Positions 1 through 5,002 of a stretch of DNA of 5,212 nucleotides are shown here, one piece after another; positions within the stretch are counted from its first letter, which is position 1; every line of letters begins with the position of its first letter. The position numbers and the translations under genes are program-made. The notes beneath the pieces were generated by a model. That model ran no database searches, was not told the DNA's origin, and saw nothing but the letters and a program-made list of their open reading frames with translations. This DNA is from Acidobacteriota bacterium (GTDB lineage: Bacteria > Acidobacteriota > Blastocatellia > Pyrinomonadales > Pyrinomonadaceae): the NCBI GenBank assembly GCA_023415725.1, contig JAEZJR010000260.1, forward strand, positions 1 through 5,212, in the 5' to 3' direction.

Positions 1-164
1 GCGCCGGGGTTCACCACCGTGATGGTGATGGTAGGGAAGTCGATCTTCGGGAAGAGGTCCAGGCCGAGGCTGAAGAACGAGAACGTTCCCACCACCACGA
101 GCGACAGGATCAACATCGTGGCGAACACCGGACGCATAACACAAACTTCTGCTAACCACTGCAT
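1..164 (-). CDS. RND-family efflux pump inner-membrane permease, N-terminus (partial, cut by window edge)
   Basis: This is the start of a resistance-nodulation-division transporter, the proton-driven inner-membrane component of a tripartite exporter. Only 54 codons are present. They read MQWLAEVCVMRPVFATM, then a hydrophobic first transmembrane helix (about residues 12-34), then GLDLFPKIDFPTITITVVNPG. The LFP-x-IDFPTI and NPG pattern is the standard entry into the first periplasmic loop of AcrB/MexB-like pumps. I chose the ATG at 164 because the WLAE-x-CV-x-RPVFA leader is typical of the family; an internal ATG at 137 is the alternative. No Shine-Dalgarno is visible upstream, where an inverted-repeat arm ends only 8 nt before the start. 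The gene follows the membrane fusion protein on the same strand but is separated from it by the four-helix cassette. Family assignment is firm; the substrate class cannot be told from this fragment. Confidence 0.9.
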   Translation of the reverse strand, partial: MQWLAEVCVMRPVFATMLILSLVVVGTFSFFSLGLDLFPKIDFPTITITVVNPG

Positions 165-172
165 AATTCGTT

Positions 173-204
173 AGTTCAAAGTTCCAGGTTCAAGGTTCAA
201 AGTT
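173..204 (+). repeat. Inverted repeat arm, pump-proximal, heptad-structured
   Basis: This 32-nt arm consists of four and a half heptads of consensus RGTTCMA. The first bases of successive units are A, A, G, G, A. It matches the other arm inverted (609-640) with only two differences, both at the first base of a heptad. Outside the 32 nt the two flanks stop matching on both sides. The TGA stop of the four-helix gene (197-199 on the minus strand) lies inside this arm. Confidence 0.9.
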
Positions 205-592
205 GCTGAAACTTGCTTCCCCGGAGTTCAGATTGCTGCAGGTACCGCATGAGACCGCTGATCAGCCGACTCGTAGCCAGTAATTTGTCAGAAATCTTTT
301 CAAATGTTGCTTCATCCAGATATTTCTGGTCGAGTGCGACATAAAGTTGCGCTCTCACTTCGCCGCATGAACCCTTCGCGACCGAAAGGAACTGCAAAAA
401 TTCTTTGTTCCCGCTTCGCTCTAACCCTTCCGCAATATTGGAAAGGATCGAGATGCCAGCCCGTCGGACCTGATTACACAAAGCGAAATCGCGGCCGAAT
501 GCTTCGCTACGGGTTGCGGCATAGACGAGATTTACCGTCTCCCGCGCCAGTTTCCAGCTCTCGATGTCCTCAAATCTTTCGATCTTTCCCAT
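197..592 (-). CDS. Four-helix bundle protein, 23S rRNA intervening-sequence (IVP/S23) family
   Basis: This 131-aa protein matches the family of small four-helix-bundle proteins first found inside intervening sequences of 23S rRNA genes and structurally related to the Avd accessory protein of diversity-generating retroelements. Signature stretches are intact: the FEDIESWKLAR opening helix (7-17), FALCNQVRRAGISILSNIAEG (36-56), ER-x2-NKEFLQFLSVAKGS (58-75) and the GEVRAQLYVALDQKYL helix (77-92), followed by a last helix around 94-120. Length is typical for the family. The biochemical role is unknown; a basic nucleic-acid-binding oligomer is the usual proposal. The start is the ATG at 592, with no good Shine-Dalgarno; the stop codon is provided by the flanking repeat. 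The gene is co-directional with the efflux genes but functionally foreign to them, and no 23S rRNA is present here. The preserved motifs and open frame argue against a decayed remnant. Confidence 0.92.
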   Translation of the reverse strand: MGKIERFEDIESWKLARETVNLVYAATRSEAFGRDFALCNQVRRAGISILSNIAEGLERSGNKEFLQFLSVAKGSCGEVRAQLYVALDQKYLDEATFEKISDKLLATSRLISGLMRYLQQSELRGSKFQQL

Positions 593-608
593 ACAGTTCG
601 AACACGAA

Positions 609-640
609 AACTTTGAACTTTGAACCTGGAACCTTGAACT
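609..640 (-). repeat. Inverted repeat arm, MFP-proximal, heptad-structured
   Basis: This is the partner of the arm at 173-204, read on the minus strand: heptads of RGTTCMA whose first bases run A, G, G, A, A. It begins at the first base after the MFP TGA stop (641-643) and ends 16 nt before the four-helix gene start. In a minus-strand transcript the two arms would pair with 30 Watson-Crick pairs, one G-U wobble and one A-C mismatch. Confidence 0.9.
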
Positions 641-1981
641 TCACTGCCGGACGAAAACGCCATCCGTGAGCTGATTCAGATTACTGGTCGCGACCCGCTG
701 GCCGTCGATGACGCCGCGTTTGACCTGGATCATGTCGCCTTCGAGCAGGCCGAGCTGGACAAGCTGTTCGCGAGCAATGCCGTCCTGGATGACGAAGACG
801 GAGTTCTGGTCGCCGACAGTTTTCACCGCACTCACCGGAATGACAACTGCCGGTTCCGGCTTGGACTGTGTGATGCGGACCGTAGCGAATTGGCCCGGTT
901 TCAACAGGCCTTCGGTGTTCTGAACTTCGGCTTCGACCGTGAGCGTGCGGGCGGACTGATTTACGTTAGGCGCGATGCGGACGATCGTGCCGGCGAAGTT
1001 GCGATCCGGGTAAGCGCTGACCTGAAGGGAAACTCCCTGCCCGGTAGCTACCTTACCTACGGAAGCCTCGGGGACGTCGATGCGCATTCGAAGCGTCGAG
1101 GTACGGACGATCGTGGCCAGCTTGGTATTCGGTGCACTCGGGGAAATGTATTCGCCGACGTCCGCCACCTTCTCCGCGACGTAGCCGCTGATCGGGGCAC
1201 GGACGATCGTGTCGGAGACGGATTTCTCGGCCGCTGCCACCTGGGCCTCGAGGGTCGCGATCGCTGCACGCTGGGTGCTCGCGGCGGCACGAGCGACCTG
1301 ATAGGCCTCACGGGCGGTGTCGATCGCCTTGATCGCCACTGCTGCGTTCGAACGTGCTTCATCGAGCTGGCCGAGAAGGGCGTCACGCTGCGACTTACGC
1401 TGGTCGTAGATCGTGCGGGCGATGTCACCAGTCTCAAGCAGACGCTCGGCGCGGCGGAGTTCCTTCTCCGCGAGCTCCAGTTGAGCGGTGACCGACTTCA
1501 CCTGTGAGAAATCCTGTATCCGGAACGTCTGGCCGTCCGCGACCCCAAGCCTGGCCTGGGTCTGACGGAGGTTGGCGAGGGCCTGCTCGGCGTTGGCGTT
1601 AGCCTGGTTGACGGCCTGCCGCTGCTGCTCGACCTGTGCCCGGGCCTGCTCGACGCGGATCTGTGCATCGCGGGCGTCCAGGCGAACAAGTACGTCGCCC
1701 TGCTGCACGTAACTGCCAAGATCGAAATTCACTTCGACGATCTTTCCGGCGACGTTGGGGGCAACATCGGTCTGGGCATCGCTCGCGAGGTTACCGGTGG
1801 CCTCCACGTAGGTGGGTATCGGCTTGATCACTGCCACTTCTGTGGTCACATCGACAACGGTGGGCTGATCGTTCGCGTTGGCCGCGGGGGCAGAATTGGC
1901 CGCTGTGCCGCAACCGATCTGCGTCGAGGCGACCGCGAGGACCGCTATCAGGAAAAAGTAGAATTGCTTGGTTCGTATCAT
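641..1981 (-). CDS. RND efflux periplasmic adaptor (membrane fusion protein, HlyD/AcrA-like lipoprotein)
   Basis: This 446-aa adaptor links the inner-membrane RND pump to an outer-membrane channel. A basic-hydrophobic signal (1-23) precedes Cys24; QIGC resembles a lipobox but has Gln rather than Leu at -3, so lipidation is likely but not certain. A low-complexity Ala/Asn linker follows (26-40). The first half of a lipoyl-like domain is at 72-102 (APNVAGKIVEVNFDLG, then GDVLVRLD). A long Gln/Ala/Glu-rich coiled-coil hairpin spans about 104-256, and the second lipoyl half is at 257-279 (IVRAPISGYVAEKVADVGEYI). A beta-barrel runs about 285-372 (RIDVPEAS, SARTLTVEAEV, LKPGQFATVRI) and a membrane-proximal domain about 378-446. 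The start at 1981 is supported by GGAGG seven nt upstream. It lies 31 nt after the TetR stop codon, so the two are probably co-transcribed. The final TGA abuts an inverted-repeat arm. Confidence 0.95.
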   Translation of the reverse strand: MIRTKQFYFFLIAVLAVASTQIGCGTAANSAPAANANDQPTVVDVTTEVAVIKPIPTYVEATGNLASDAQTDVAPNVAGKIVEVNFDLGSYVQQGDVLVRLDARDAQIRVEQARAQVEQQRQAVNQANANAEQALANLRQTQARLGVADGQTFRIQDFSQVKSVTAQLELAEKELRRAERLLETGDIARTIYDQRKSQRDALLGQLDEARSNAAVAIKAIDTAREAYQVARAAASTQRAAIATLEAQVAAAEKSVSDTIVRAPISGYVAEKVADVGEYISPSAPNTKLATIVRTSTLRMRIDVPEASVGKVATGQGVSLQVSAYPDRNFAGTIVRIAPNVNQSARTLTVEAEVQNTEGLLKPGQFATVRITQSKPEPAVVIPVSAVKTVGDQNSVFVIQDGIAREQLVQLGLLEGDMIQVKRGVIDGQRVATSNLNQLTDGVFVRQ

Positions 1982-1988
1982 TTAGGGG

Positions 1989-1993
1989 CCTCC
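1989..1993 (-). promoter_or_regulatory. Shine-Dalgarno of the MFP gene, inside a small hairpin
   Basis: GGAGG lies seven nt before the MFP ATG. A 5-bp stem at 1990-2004 (CTCCG with CGGAG, 5-nt loop) takes up most of the site, so translation initiation may be modestly damped. The ribosome site is clear; a regulatory effect is only inferred. Confidence 0.7.
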
Positions 1994-2012
1994 GAAAGGC
2001 GGAGCAATAAAT

Positions 2013-2636
2013 TCAACCTGCGTGTACCGTGGCGCCTCGCAGAATGATCTCGGCGAAGCTTCGTGCAGCGTCCTCGTTGCTGATGTCGAGGATGCGGCGG
2101 TTCTTGTCCCAAAGAATGTTGTTCAGCGAGTGGTGAATGAGCATTCCGATGAACGCCCGCACTATGATCCTCGGGTCCACTTTACGGAACACACCGTCGC
2201 GCTGGCGTTCTCGGATGTAGCCGCCGAGGAATTCATAGATCTTGCTGACGAACTCGCCGAAGAACTTGTCCGCGAGTTCGTGCTCCTCGAGGGCGGAGTA
2301 AAAGATCATTCGCATGAACGCCACATCGGTCTGGTGCTTATTAAGGGCATGATGGGCGAAGTGGTAAAAAACGCCGAAATCGTCCTTGGCCTCTATCGCG
2401 GCCAGAAGCGGTTCGTTGTGCTCCCACGGGTACTGATGCAGCCCCTCGGCGCATTTTTTCGCGTCGAGGAGGGCTCCGTAAAGCTCGTCCTTCGAGGCGA
2501 AGTGTTTGAACACCATGGCCTCGGACACGCCGGCCGCACGCGCAATGTCCTTCGTCGTCGTACCGCTGAAGCCTTTGCGAGAGAAAAGCTCGAACGCGGT
2601 CTGGAGGATCTGCTCCCGACGCTTATCGCCGGACAT
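2013..2636 (-). CDS. TetR/AcrR-family transcriptional regulator of the efflux operon
   Basis: This 207-aa repressor-type protein begins MSGDKRREQILQTAFELFSRKGFSGTTTKDIARAAGVSEAMVFKHFASKDELYGALL. That is the TetR N-terminal DNA-binding domain, with the helix-turn-helix at about residues 27-52. The remainder is a helical ligand-binding and dimerisation domain that is not diagnostic of the inducer. I prefer the ATG at 2636 because TetR proteins usually begin just before this helix and AGGG lies four nt upstream. The frame is open up to a TTG at 2693 (226 aa) with no matching ribosome site, and a TTG at 2681 six nt after a GGAG is a further option. As first gene of the operon, next to a 6+6 palindrome, it probably represses itself and the downstream adaptor and pump until a toxic ligand binds. 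Confidence 0.93.
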   Translation of the reverse strand: MSGDKRREQILQTAFELFSRKGFSGTTTKDIARAAGVSEAMVFKHFASKDELYGALLDAKKCAEGLHQYPWEHNEPLLAAIEAKDDFGVFYHFAHHALNKHQTDVAFMRMIFYSALEEHELADKFFGEFVSKIYEFLGGYIRERQRDGVFRKVDPRIIVRAFIGMLIHHSLNNILWDKNRRILDISNEDAARSFAEIILRGATVHAG

Positions 2637-2702
2637 TCGGCCCTGGCCGACCTGATCGCAATGGAAGAATTCGTGATTCAATTTGGGCTCCAAAATGTAT
2701 TA

Positions 2703-2716
2703 AGTAAGTGCTTACT
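2703..2716. promoter_or_regulatory. Candidate TetR operator (palindrome AGTAAG-TG-CTTACT)
   Basis: A perfect 6+6 inverted repeat with a 2-bp centre, extendable to 2701-2718 with one mismatch, lies just upstream of the longest TetR reading frame. Short, exact palindromes in this position are typical TetR-family operators. It falls downstream of the candidate -35/-10, so bound repressor would block elongation or open-complex formation. Palindrome seen; binding inferred from position. Confidence 0.6.
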
Positions 2717-2737
2717 CACCAGTCGCGAAGCACTAAG

Positions 2738-2765
2738 ATTTGCATTTTGAGCGATAGGTTGTCAA
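2738..2765 (-). promoter_or_regulatory. Candidate sigma70-type promoter of the TetR-efflux operon
   Basis: On the minus strand a perfect TTGACA (2760-2765) is followed after 16 nt by GCAAAT (2738-2743), a weak -10 matching TATAAT at three of six positions. Transcription would start near 2731, placing the palindrome at 2703-2716 in the early transcribed region. The -35 is convincing; the -10 is not. Confidence 0.4.
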
Positions 2766-2812
2766 GGGTCTTTTCGAAAATTTAGTAAAATTTTAATATC
2801 AAAGAAAGCGAT

Positions 2813-2832
2813 GGCTGCGTGACGACGCAGCC
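2813..2832. other. Isolated perfect hairpin in the divergent intergenic region
   Basis: GGCTGCGT and ACGCAGCC form an exact 8-bp stem around a GACG tetraloop, flanked by AT-rich DNA. Read leftwards it is followed by a loosely T-rich stretch, not a clean U-tract, and no gene ends nearby, so it is not an obvious terminator. The rest of the gap between 2694 and 3009 contains the regulatory sites listed separately and only trivial ORFs under ten codons. Confidence 0.5.
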
Positions 2833-2889
2833 CTAAAAATAATTAACGCGGAAAAGCACGACTATGAGTATCATGGCTTGTTGAATTCG

Positions 2890-2916
2890 GGAACATTTTC
2901 TGGCCGCCGGTCGTAA
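2890..2916 (+). promoter_or_regulatory. Candidate ECF-sigma-type promoter for the DUF883-like gene
   Basis: GGAAC (2890-2894), a 17-nt gap and CGTAA (2912-2916) fit the general extracytoplasmic-function sigma pattern (GGAAC-like -35, CGT-like -10, 16-17 nt apart). It faces the gene starting at 3010, leaving a leader of about 85 nt. General stress control would suit the gene's family. A short pattern like this can occur by chance. Confidence 0.35.
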
Positions 2917-2961
2917 TGCCAGTTCGTGTAGGGCGGTTTTAAGAGTCGGCCGAAACATCAA

Positions 2962-2982
2962 CCCCCGGAAAGTGCTCGGGGG
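2962..2982 (+). promoter_or_regulatory. GC hairpin in the leader of the DUF883-like gene
   Basis: CCCCCG and CGGGGG form a 6-bp GC stem (plus a possible G-U pair) around a 9-nt interior. The 3' arm's G-run begins a G-rich tract (GGGGG, GGGG, GGG, GG) that ends in the Shine-Dalgarno at 2997-3001. The fold is visible; any control of translation is inference. Confidence 0.4.
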
Positions 2983-2996
2983 CGAAAAAGGGGTAG

Positions 2997-3001
2997 GGAG
3001 G
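2997..3001 (+). promoter_or_regulatory. Strong Shine-Dalgarno of the DUF883-like gene
   Basis: GGAGG with an 8-nt spacer fixes the ATG at 3010 as the start and indicates efficient translation when the G-rich leader is open. Confidence 0.8.
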
Positions 3002-3009
3002 AATAGAAG

Positions 3010-3351
3010 ATGTCGGAATTTGAAGCTGAAGTCAAGAAAGCTGAAAAGGAATTGGAACAGAGCCTCGTGCCGGTGCTGCCGGACGAAGGGCAGGATGATG
3101 AGTATTTAGGAGATCTCAGGATGCAGGCACAGGAATATGGCCAGCGATTGCAGGACGCGGCGGGGAAGGCAAAGATATTTGCCGAAGAGAGGATGGCCTG
3201 GGCAGGCGATAAGCTGAAGGAACTTCAGGACAAGGATCCGAAGCAGATCGTAGAGGACGCTAAGGAATTCGCCAGGCAGAAGCCGGGCCAGACGATACTG
3301 ATCTCGGCGGCCGTCGGGCTCGTGCTGGGCCTGATACTTCGCAGGAAGTAA
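3010..3351 (+). CDS. DUF883/ElaB/YqjD-like C-tail-anchored membrane protein
   Basis: This 113-aa protein has a highly charged, probably helical and coiled N-terminal part (residues 1-90, many Glu, Lys and Gln). It ends RQKPGQTILISAAVGLVLGLILRRK: a KPG-Q turn, one hydrophobic helix (about 94-110) rich in Gly/Ala/Leu, and basic residues at the extreme C-terminus. This matches the C-terminal anchor of the DUF883 family, including E. coli YqjD and ElaB, inner-membrane proteins reported to bind ribosomes in stationary phase. The N-terminal part is too variable to confirm ribosome binding here. The gene stands alone on the plus strand with its own leader, a strong ribosome site and a terminator 22 nt after the stop. 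A stress-type promoter candidate upstream fits the family's usual growth-phase regulation. Confidence 0.8.
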   Translation: MSEFEAEVKKAEKELEQSLVPVLPDEGQDDEYLGDLRMQAQEYGQRLQDAAGKAKIFAEERMAWAGDKLKELQDKDPKQIVEDAKEFARQKPGQTILISAAVGLVLGLILRRK

Positions 3352-3373
3352 GCCGAAACGGGAAACTGACAAA

Positions 3374-3409
3374 AAGAAAGGCCCGCACGTTACAGTGCGG
3401 GCCTTTCTT
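3374..3409. terminator. Bidirectional intrinsic terminator between convergent genes
   Basis: A perfect 15-bp stem (3374-3388 with 3395-3409) closes a GTTACA loop, with a GC core (GGCCCGCAC). T-rich sequence follows on the plus strand (TTGTTCTTCT), and an A-run beyond the left arm gives Us on the minus strand (TTTTTG). It lies between the plus-strand DUF883-like gene and the minus-strand zinc-ribbon gene, so it can end transcripts from both sides. Confidence 0.93.
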
Positions 3410-3415
3410 GTTCTT

Positions 3416-3781
3416 CTAGCTGGATTGCTCCTGAGCGTGTATCAATCGCCGGGTCGTGTCACCGAACAGCACGTCGATCTTCTGCGGCTCGAGGACGGCG
3501 GTAACCTCACCGTGGCCGAACTTCTCGTGCATCATGGCCTGTCCCTTTTTATACTTACGGGTCCTGTCGTAGGGGGTTGCCGCTTTGCCTTTACCGACCG
3601 CTACTGACGTCTTCACACCACTCTTGAAGGTGCTGGAGGTCTGGCATGTATCGCACACCGCAGAGGTGATCTTGCCCAATTTGGTAACGGTCTGAACGGT
3701 GTGTTCCTTCTCAGAGTCGCAGGAGGAGCACATCATCGGCAATTTGTCGCCGACTGCATATTTTTCAACTTTAGCTGCCAT
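3416..3781 (-). CDS. Small zinc-ribbon protein with C-terminal UvrD/PcrA-tail-like (Tudor/SH3-like) segment
   Basis: This 121-aa protein has unassigned function. Cys18/Cys21 (CSSC) and Cys43/Cys46 (CDTC) form a four-cysteine zinc-ribbon pattern in the first 50 residues. A basic, low-complexity linker follows (about 53-79). The C-terminus has YKKGQAMMHEKFGHGEVTAV and then IDVLFGDTTRRLIHAQ (77-117). Its G-x5-H-x-KFG-x-G-x-V, D-V-x-F and R-x-L-x-H spacing resembles the C-terminal Tudor-like domain of UvrD/PcrA, which contacts RNA polymerase. The similarity is by eye, so a role in transcription or nucleic-acid binding is inference. It starts 18 nt after the stop codon of the DEAD-box helicase and is probably co-transcribed with it; the terminator just downstream closes the operon. 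The ribosome site is weak (AAGATAAAG). Confidence 0.85.
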   Translation of the reverse strand: MAAKVEKYAVGDKLPMMCSSCDSEKEHTVQTVTKLGKITSAVCDTCQTSSTFKSGVKTSVAVGKGKAATPYDRTRKYKKGQAMMHEKFGHGEVTAVLEPQKIDVLFGDTTRRLIHAQEQSS

Positions 3782-3799
3782 TTCTTTATCTTGGCTCTG

Positions 3800-5002
3800 T
3801 TACCGGCGGCGTCGCCCGAAGGAACGGACGTTTCGCACCGGTGCACGGCCAGAGCTCGCCGGCTTAACTGAGGCGGTCATCTCGCCTCCAAAATCGGGCA
3901 ATAATACACGCTCAACCGACTGCCCGGTAAGCCGCTCGATCGCCCTCATCGAATGCTCTTCCGCGATCGTGAAAAGAGTGATCGCCCGGCCCGTATTGCC
4001 CGCTCTTCCGGTGCGCCCGATACGGTGGACGTAATCCTCGGGAACCTCCGGAATATCATAGTTTATCACATGTGAGACCGAATCGATGTGGATTCCTCGG
4101 GCCGCAACGTCCGTTGCGACGAGGATGCGGGCCTTGCCGGTCTTGAATGCCTTCAGAGCGGCCTCACGCTGCGACTGGGAGCGGTCGCCGTGGATGCGGT
4201 GCGATTTGTGATCGCGTTTTTCCAGGATATGGGCGATGCGGTCGGCCCCGCGCTTCGTGCGGGTGAAGACCAATACACGCTCAAACTGTTCTTTTTCAAG
4301 GAGTTCCAGAAGCAGGGGCAGTTTGTGCTGCTGTGCGACCGGGTATGCCTTTTGATCGACCGTGGCGGCCGTAGTGCCGCGTTTGGACACCTCGATCCAG
4401 GCCGGGTCCTTCACGATCGACATCGCGACGGTTTCGATCTCGCCGGCCATCGTCGCGGAGAAAAACAGTGTTTGGCGCTTTTCGGGGATCGCCTTCACGA
4501 TCCGCTTGATCGCCGGGAGGAAGCCCATATCGAGCATCCGGTCGGCTTCATCGAGCACGAGGGTTTGGAGATCTTTGAAATCGACCAAACCCTGCTCCAT
4601 GAAATCCATCAGACGGCCTGGAGTGGCGATCAGGATGTTCACGCCCTTCCTAAGGGCCTGTTCCTGCTTGCCGTAGCCCGTGCCGCCGATGACGGCCGCG
4701 CAGGTCAACCCTTTCGGCAGGAACTGCTTGCAGACCGCTTCGATCTGGGTTGTCAATTCGCGTGTAGGCGAAAGTATCAGAACCCGGAGGCCGCGTTTGT
4801 TAAGCTGGCGGGCCTGCTGATTGATGATCGGCAGCAGAAATGCCGCGGTTTTGCCGGTGCCGGTCTCGGCGCAGGCGATGATATCGCCACCCTCGAGAAC
4901 TACCGGGATGGCCTGTTTTTGAATGGGTGTGGGCTCAATATAACCCACGCGCTCGCACCGGTCCGCGATGGCGGAGTGCAAGCCTAAGTCTTTAAAACTC
5001 AT
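3800..5002 (-). CDS. rhlE: DEAD-box ATP-dependent RNA helicase, RhlE-like
   Basis: This 400-aa cytoplasmic helicase unwinds short RNA duplexes using ATP, in roles such as ribosome assembly or mRNA turnover. All family motifs are present in order: Q motif GYIEPTPIQ (20-28), motif I AETGTGKT (45-52), Ia PTREL (79-83), GG (106-107), Ib TPGR (127-130), II DEAD (151-154), III SAT (182-184), IV VFTRT (245-249), V ATDVAARG (296-303) and VI HRIGRTGR (326-333). The short tail after about residue 370 is basic and ends in RRRR, as in compact RhlE proteins, with no DbpA- or CsdA-type RNA-binding domain. The start is the ATG at 5002, with a rather distant AAGGA about 12 nt upstream. It heads a two-gene operon with the zinc-ribbon protein. 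The RhlE label is by architecture; other short DEAD-box subfamilies remain possible. Confidence 0.95.
   Translation of the reverse strand: MSFKDLGLHSAIADRCERVGYIEPTPIQKQAIPVVLEGGDIIACAETGTGKTAAFLLPIINQQARQLNKRGLRVLILSPTRELTTQIEAVCKQFLPKGLTCAAVIGGTGYGKQEQALRKGVNILIATPGRLMDFMEQGLVDFKDLQTLVLDEADRMLDMGFLPAIKRIVKAIPEKRQTLFFSATMAGEIETVAMSIVKDPAWIEVSKRGTTAATVDQKAYPVAQQHKLPLLLELLEKEQFERVLVFTRTKRGADRIAHILEKRDHKSHRIHGDRSQSQREAALKAFKTGKARILVATDVAARGIHIDSVSHVINYDIPEVPEDYVHRIGRTGRAGNTGRAITLFTIAEEHSMRAIERLTGQSVERVLLPDFGGEMTASVKPASSGRAPVRNVRSFGRRRR

Larger units (their letters stand above)
173..640 (-). mobile_element. Candidate mobile cassette: four-helix-bundle gene between 32-bp inverted repeats
   Basis: A 468-bp block consists of one intact ORF between near-perfect inverted repeats (173-204 and 609-640, 30 of 32 positions identical). 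It sits between two genes that normally adjoin in one operon, the MFP and the RND pump. Its right edge (plus-strand coordinates) abuts the MFP stop codon, and its left edge is 8 nt from the pump start. Removing it would leave an 8-nt MFP-to-pump gap, a plausible ancestral operon junction. No target-site duplication is apparent. There is no transposase, recombinase or reverse transcriptase inside, so if it moves, either the four-helix protein or a host or trans factor must act. The boundaries are seen in the sequence; mobility is inference. Confidence 0.6.

Noticed and set aside
161..175. Target-site duplication flanking the cassette
   Set aside because: The bases outside the two arms (TGA on one side, AACG on the other) do not match beyond chance.
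173..640. A diversity-generating retroelement, suggested by kinship of the four-helix family with Avd
   Set aside because: There is no reverse transcriptase, template repeat or variable repeat in the window, so only the fold relationship remains.
304..669. Plus-strand ORF crossing the four-helix cassette and its repeat
   Set aside because: It is antisense to a conserved gene, and the translation is low in recognisable structure.
890..1507. Plus-strand ORF (205 codons) opposite the adaptor gene
   Set aside because: It is a shadow of the coiled-coil-encoding region, with Arg/Gly/Asp-rich composition typical of antisense reading.
2022..2750. Long plus-strand ORF (242 codons) opposite the TetR gene
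   Set aside because: It is the antisense of a clear TetR protein, has no recognisable motif and no ribosome site, and runs across the operator region.
4088..4987. Long plus-strand ORF (299 codons) opposite the helicase
   Set aside because: It mirrors a fully motif-complete DEAD-box gene; its translation has no family resemblance and owes its length to GC-rich codon bias.
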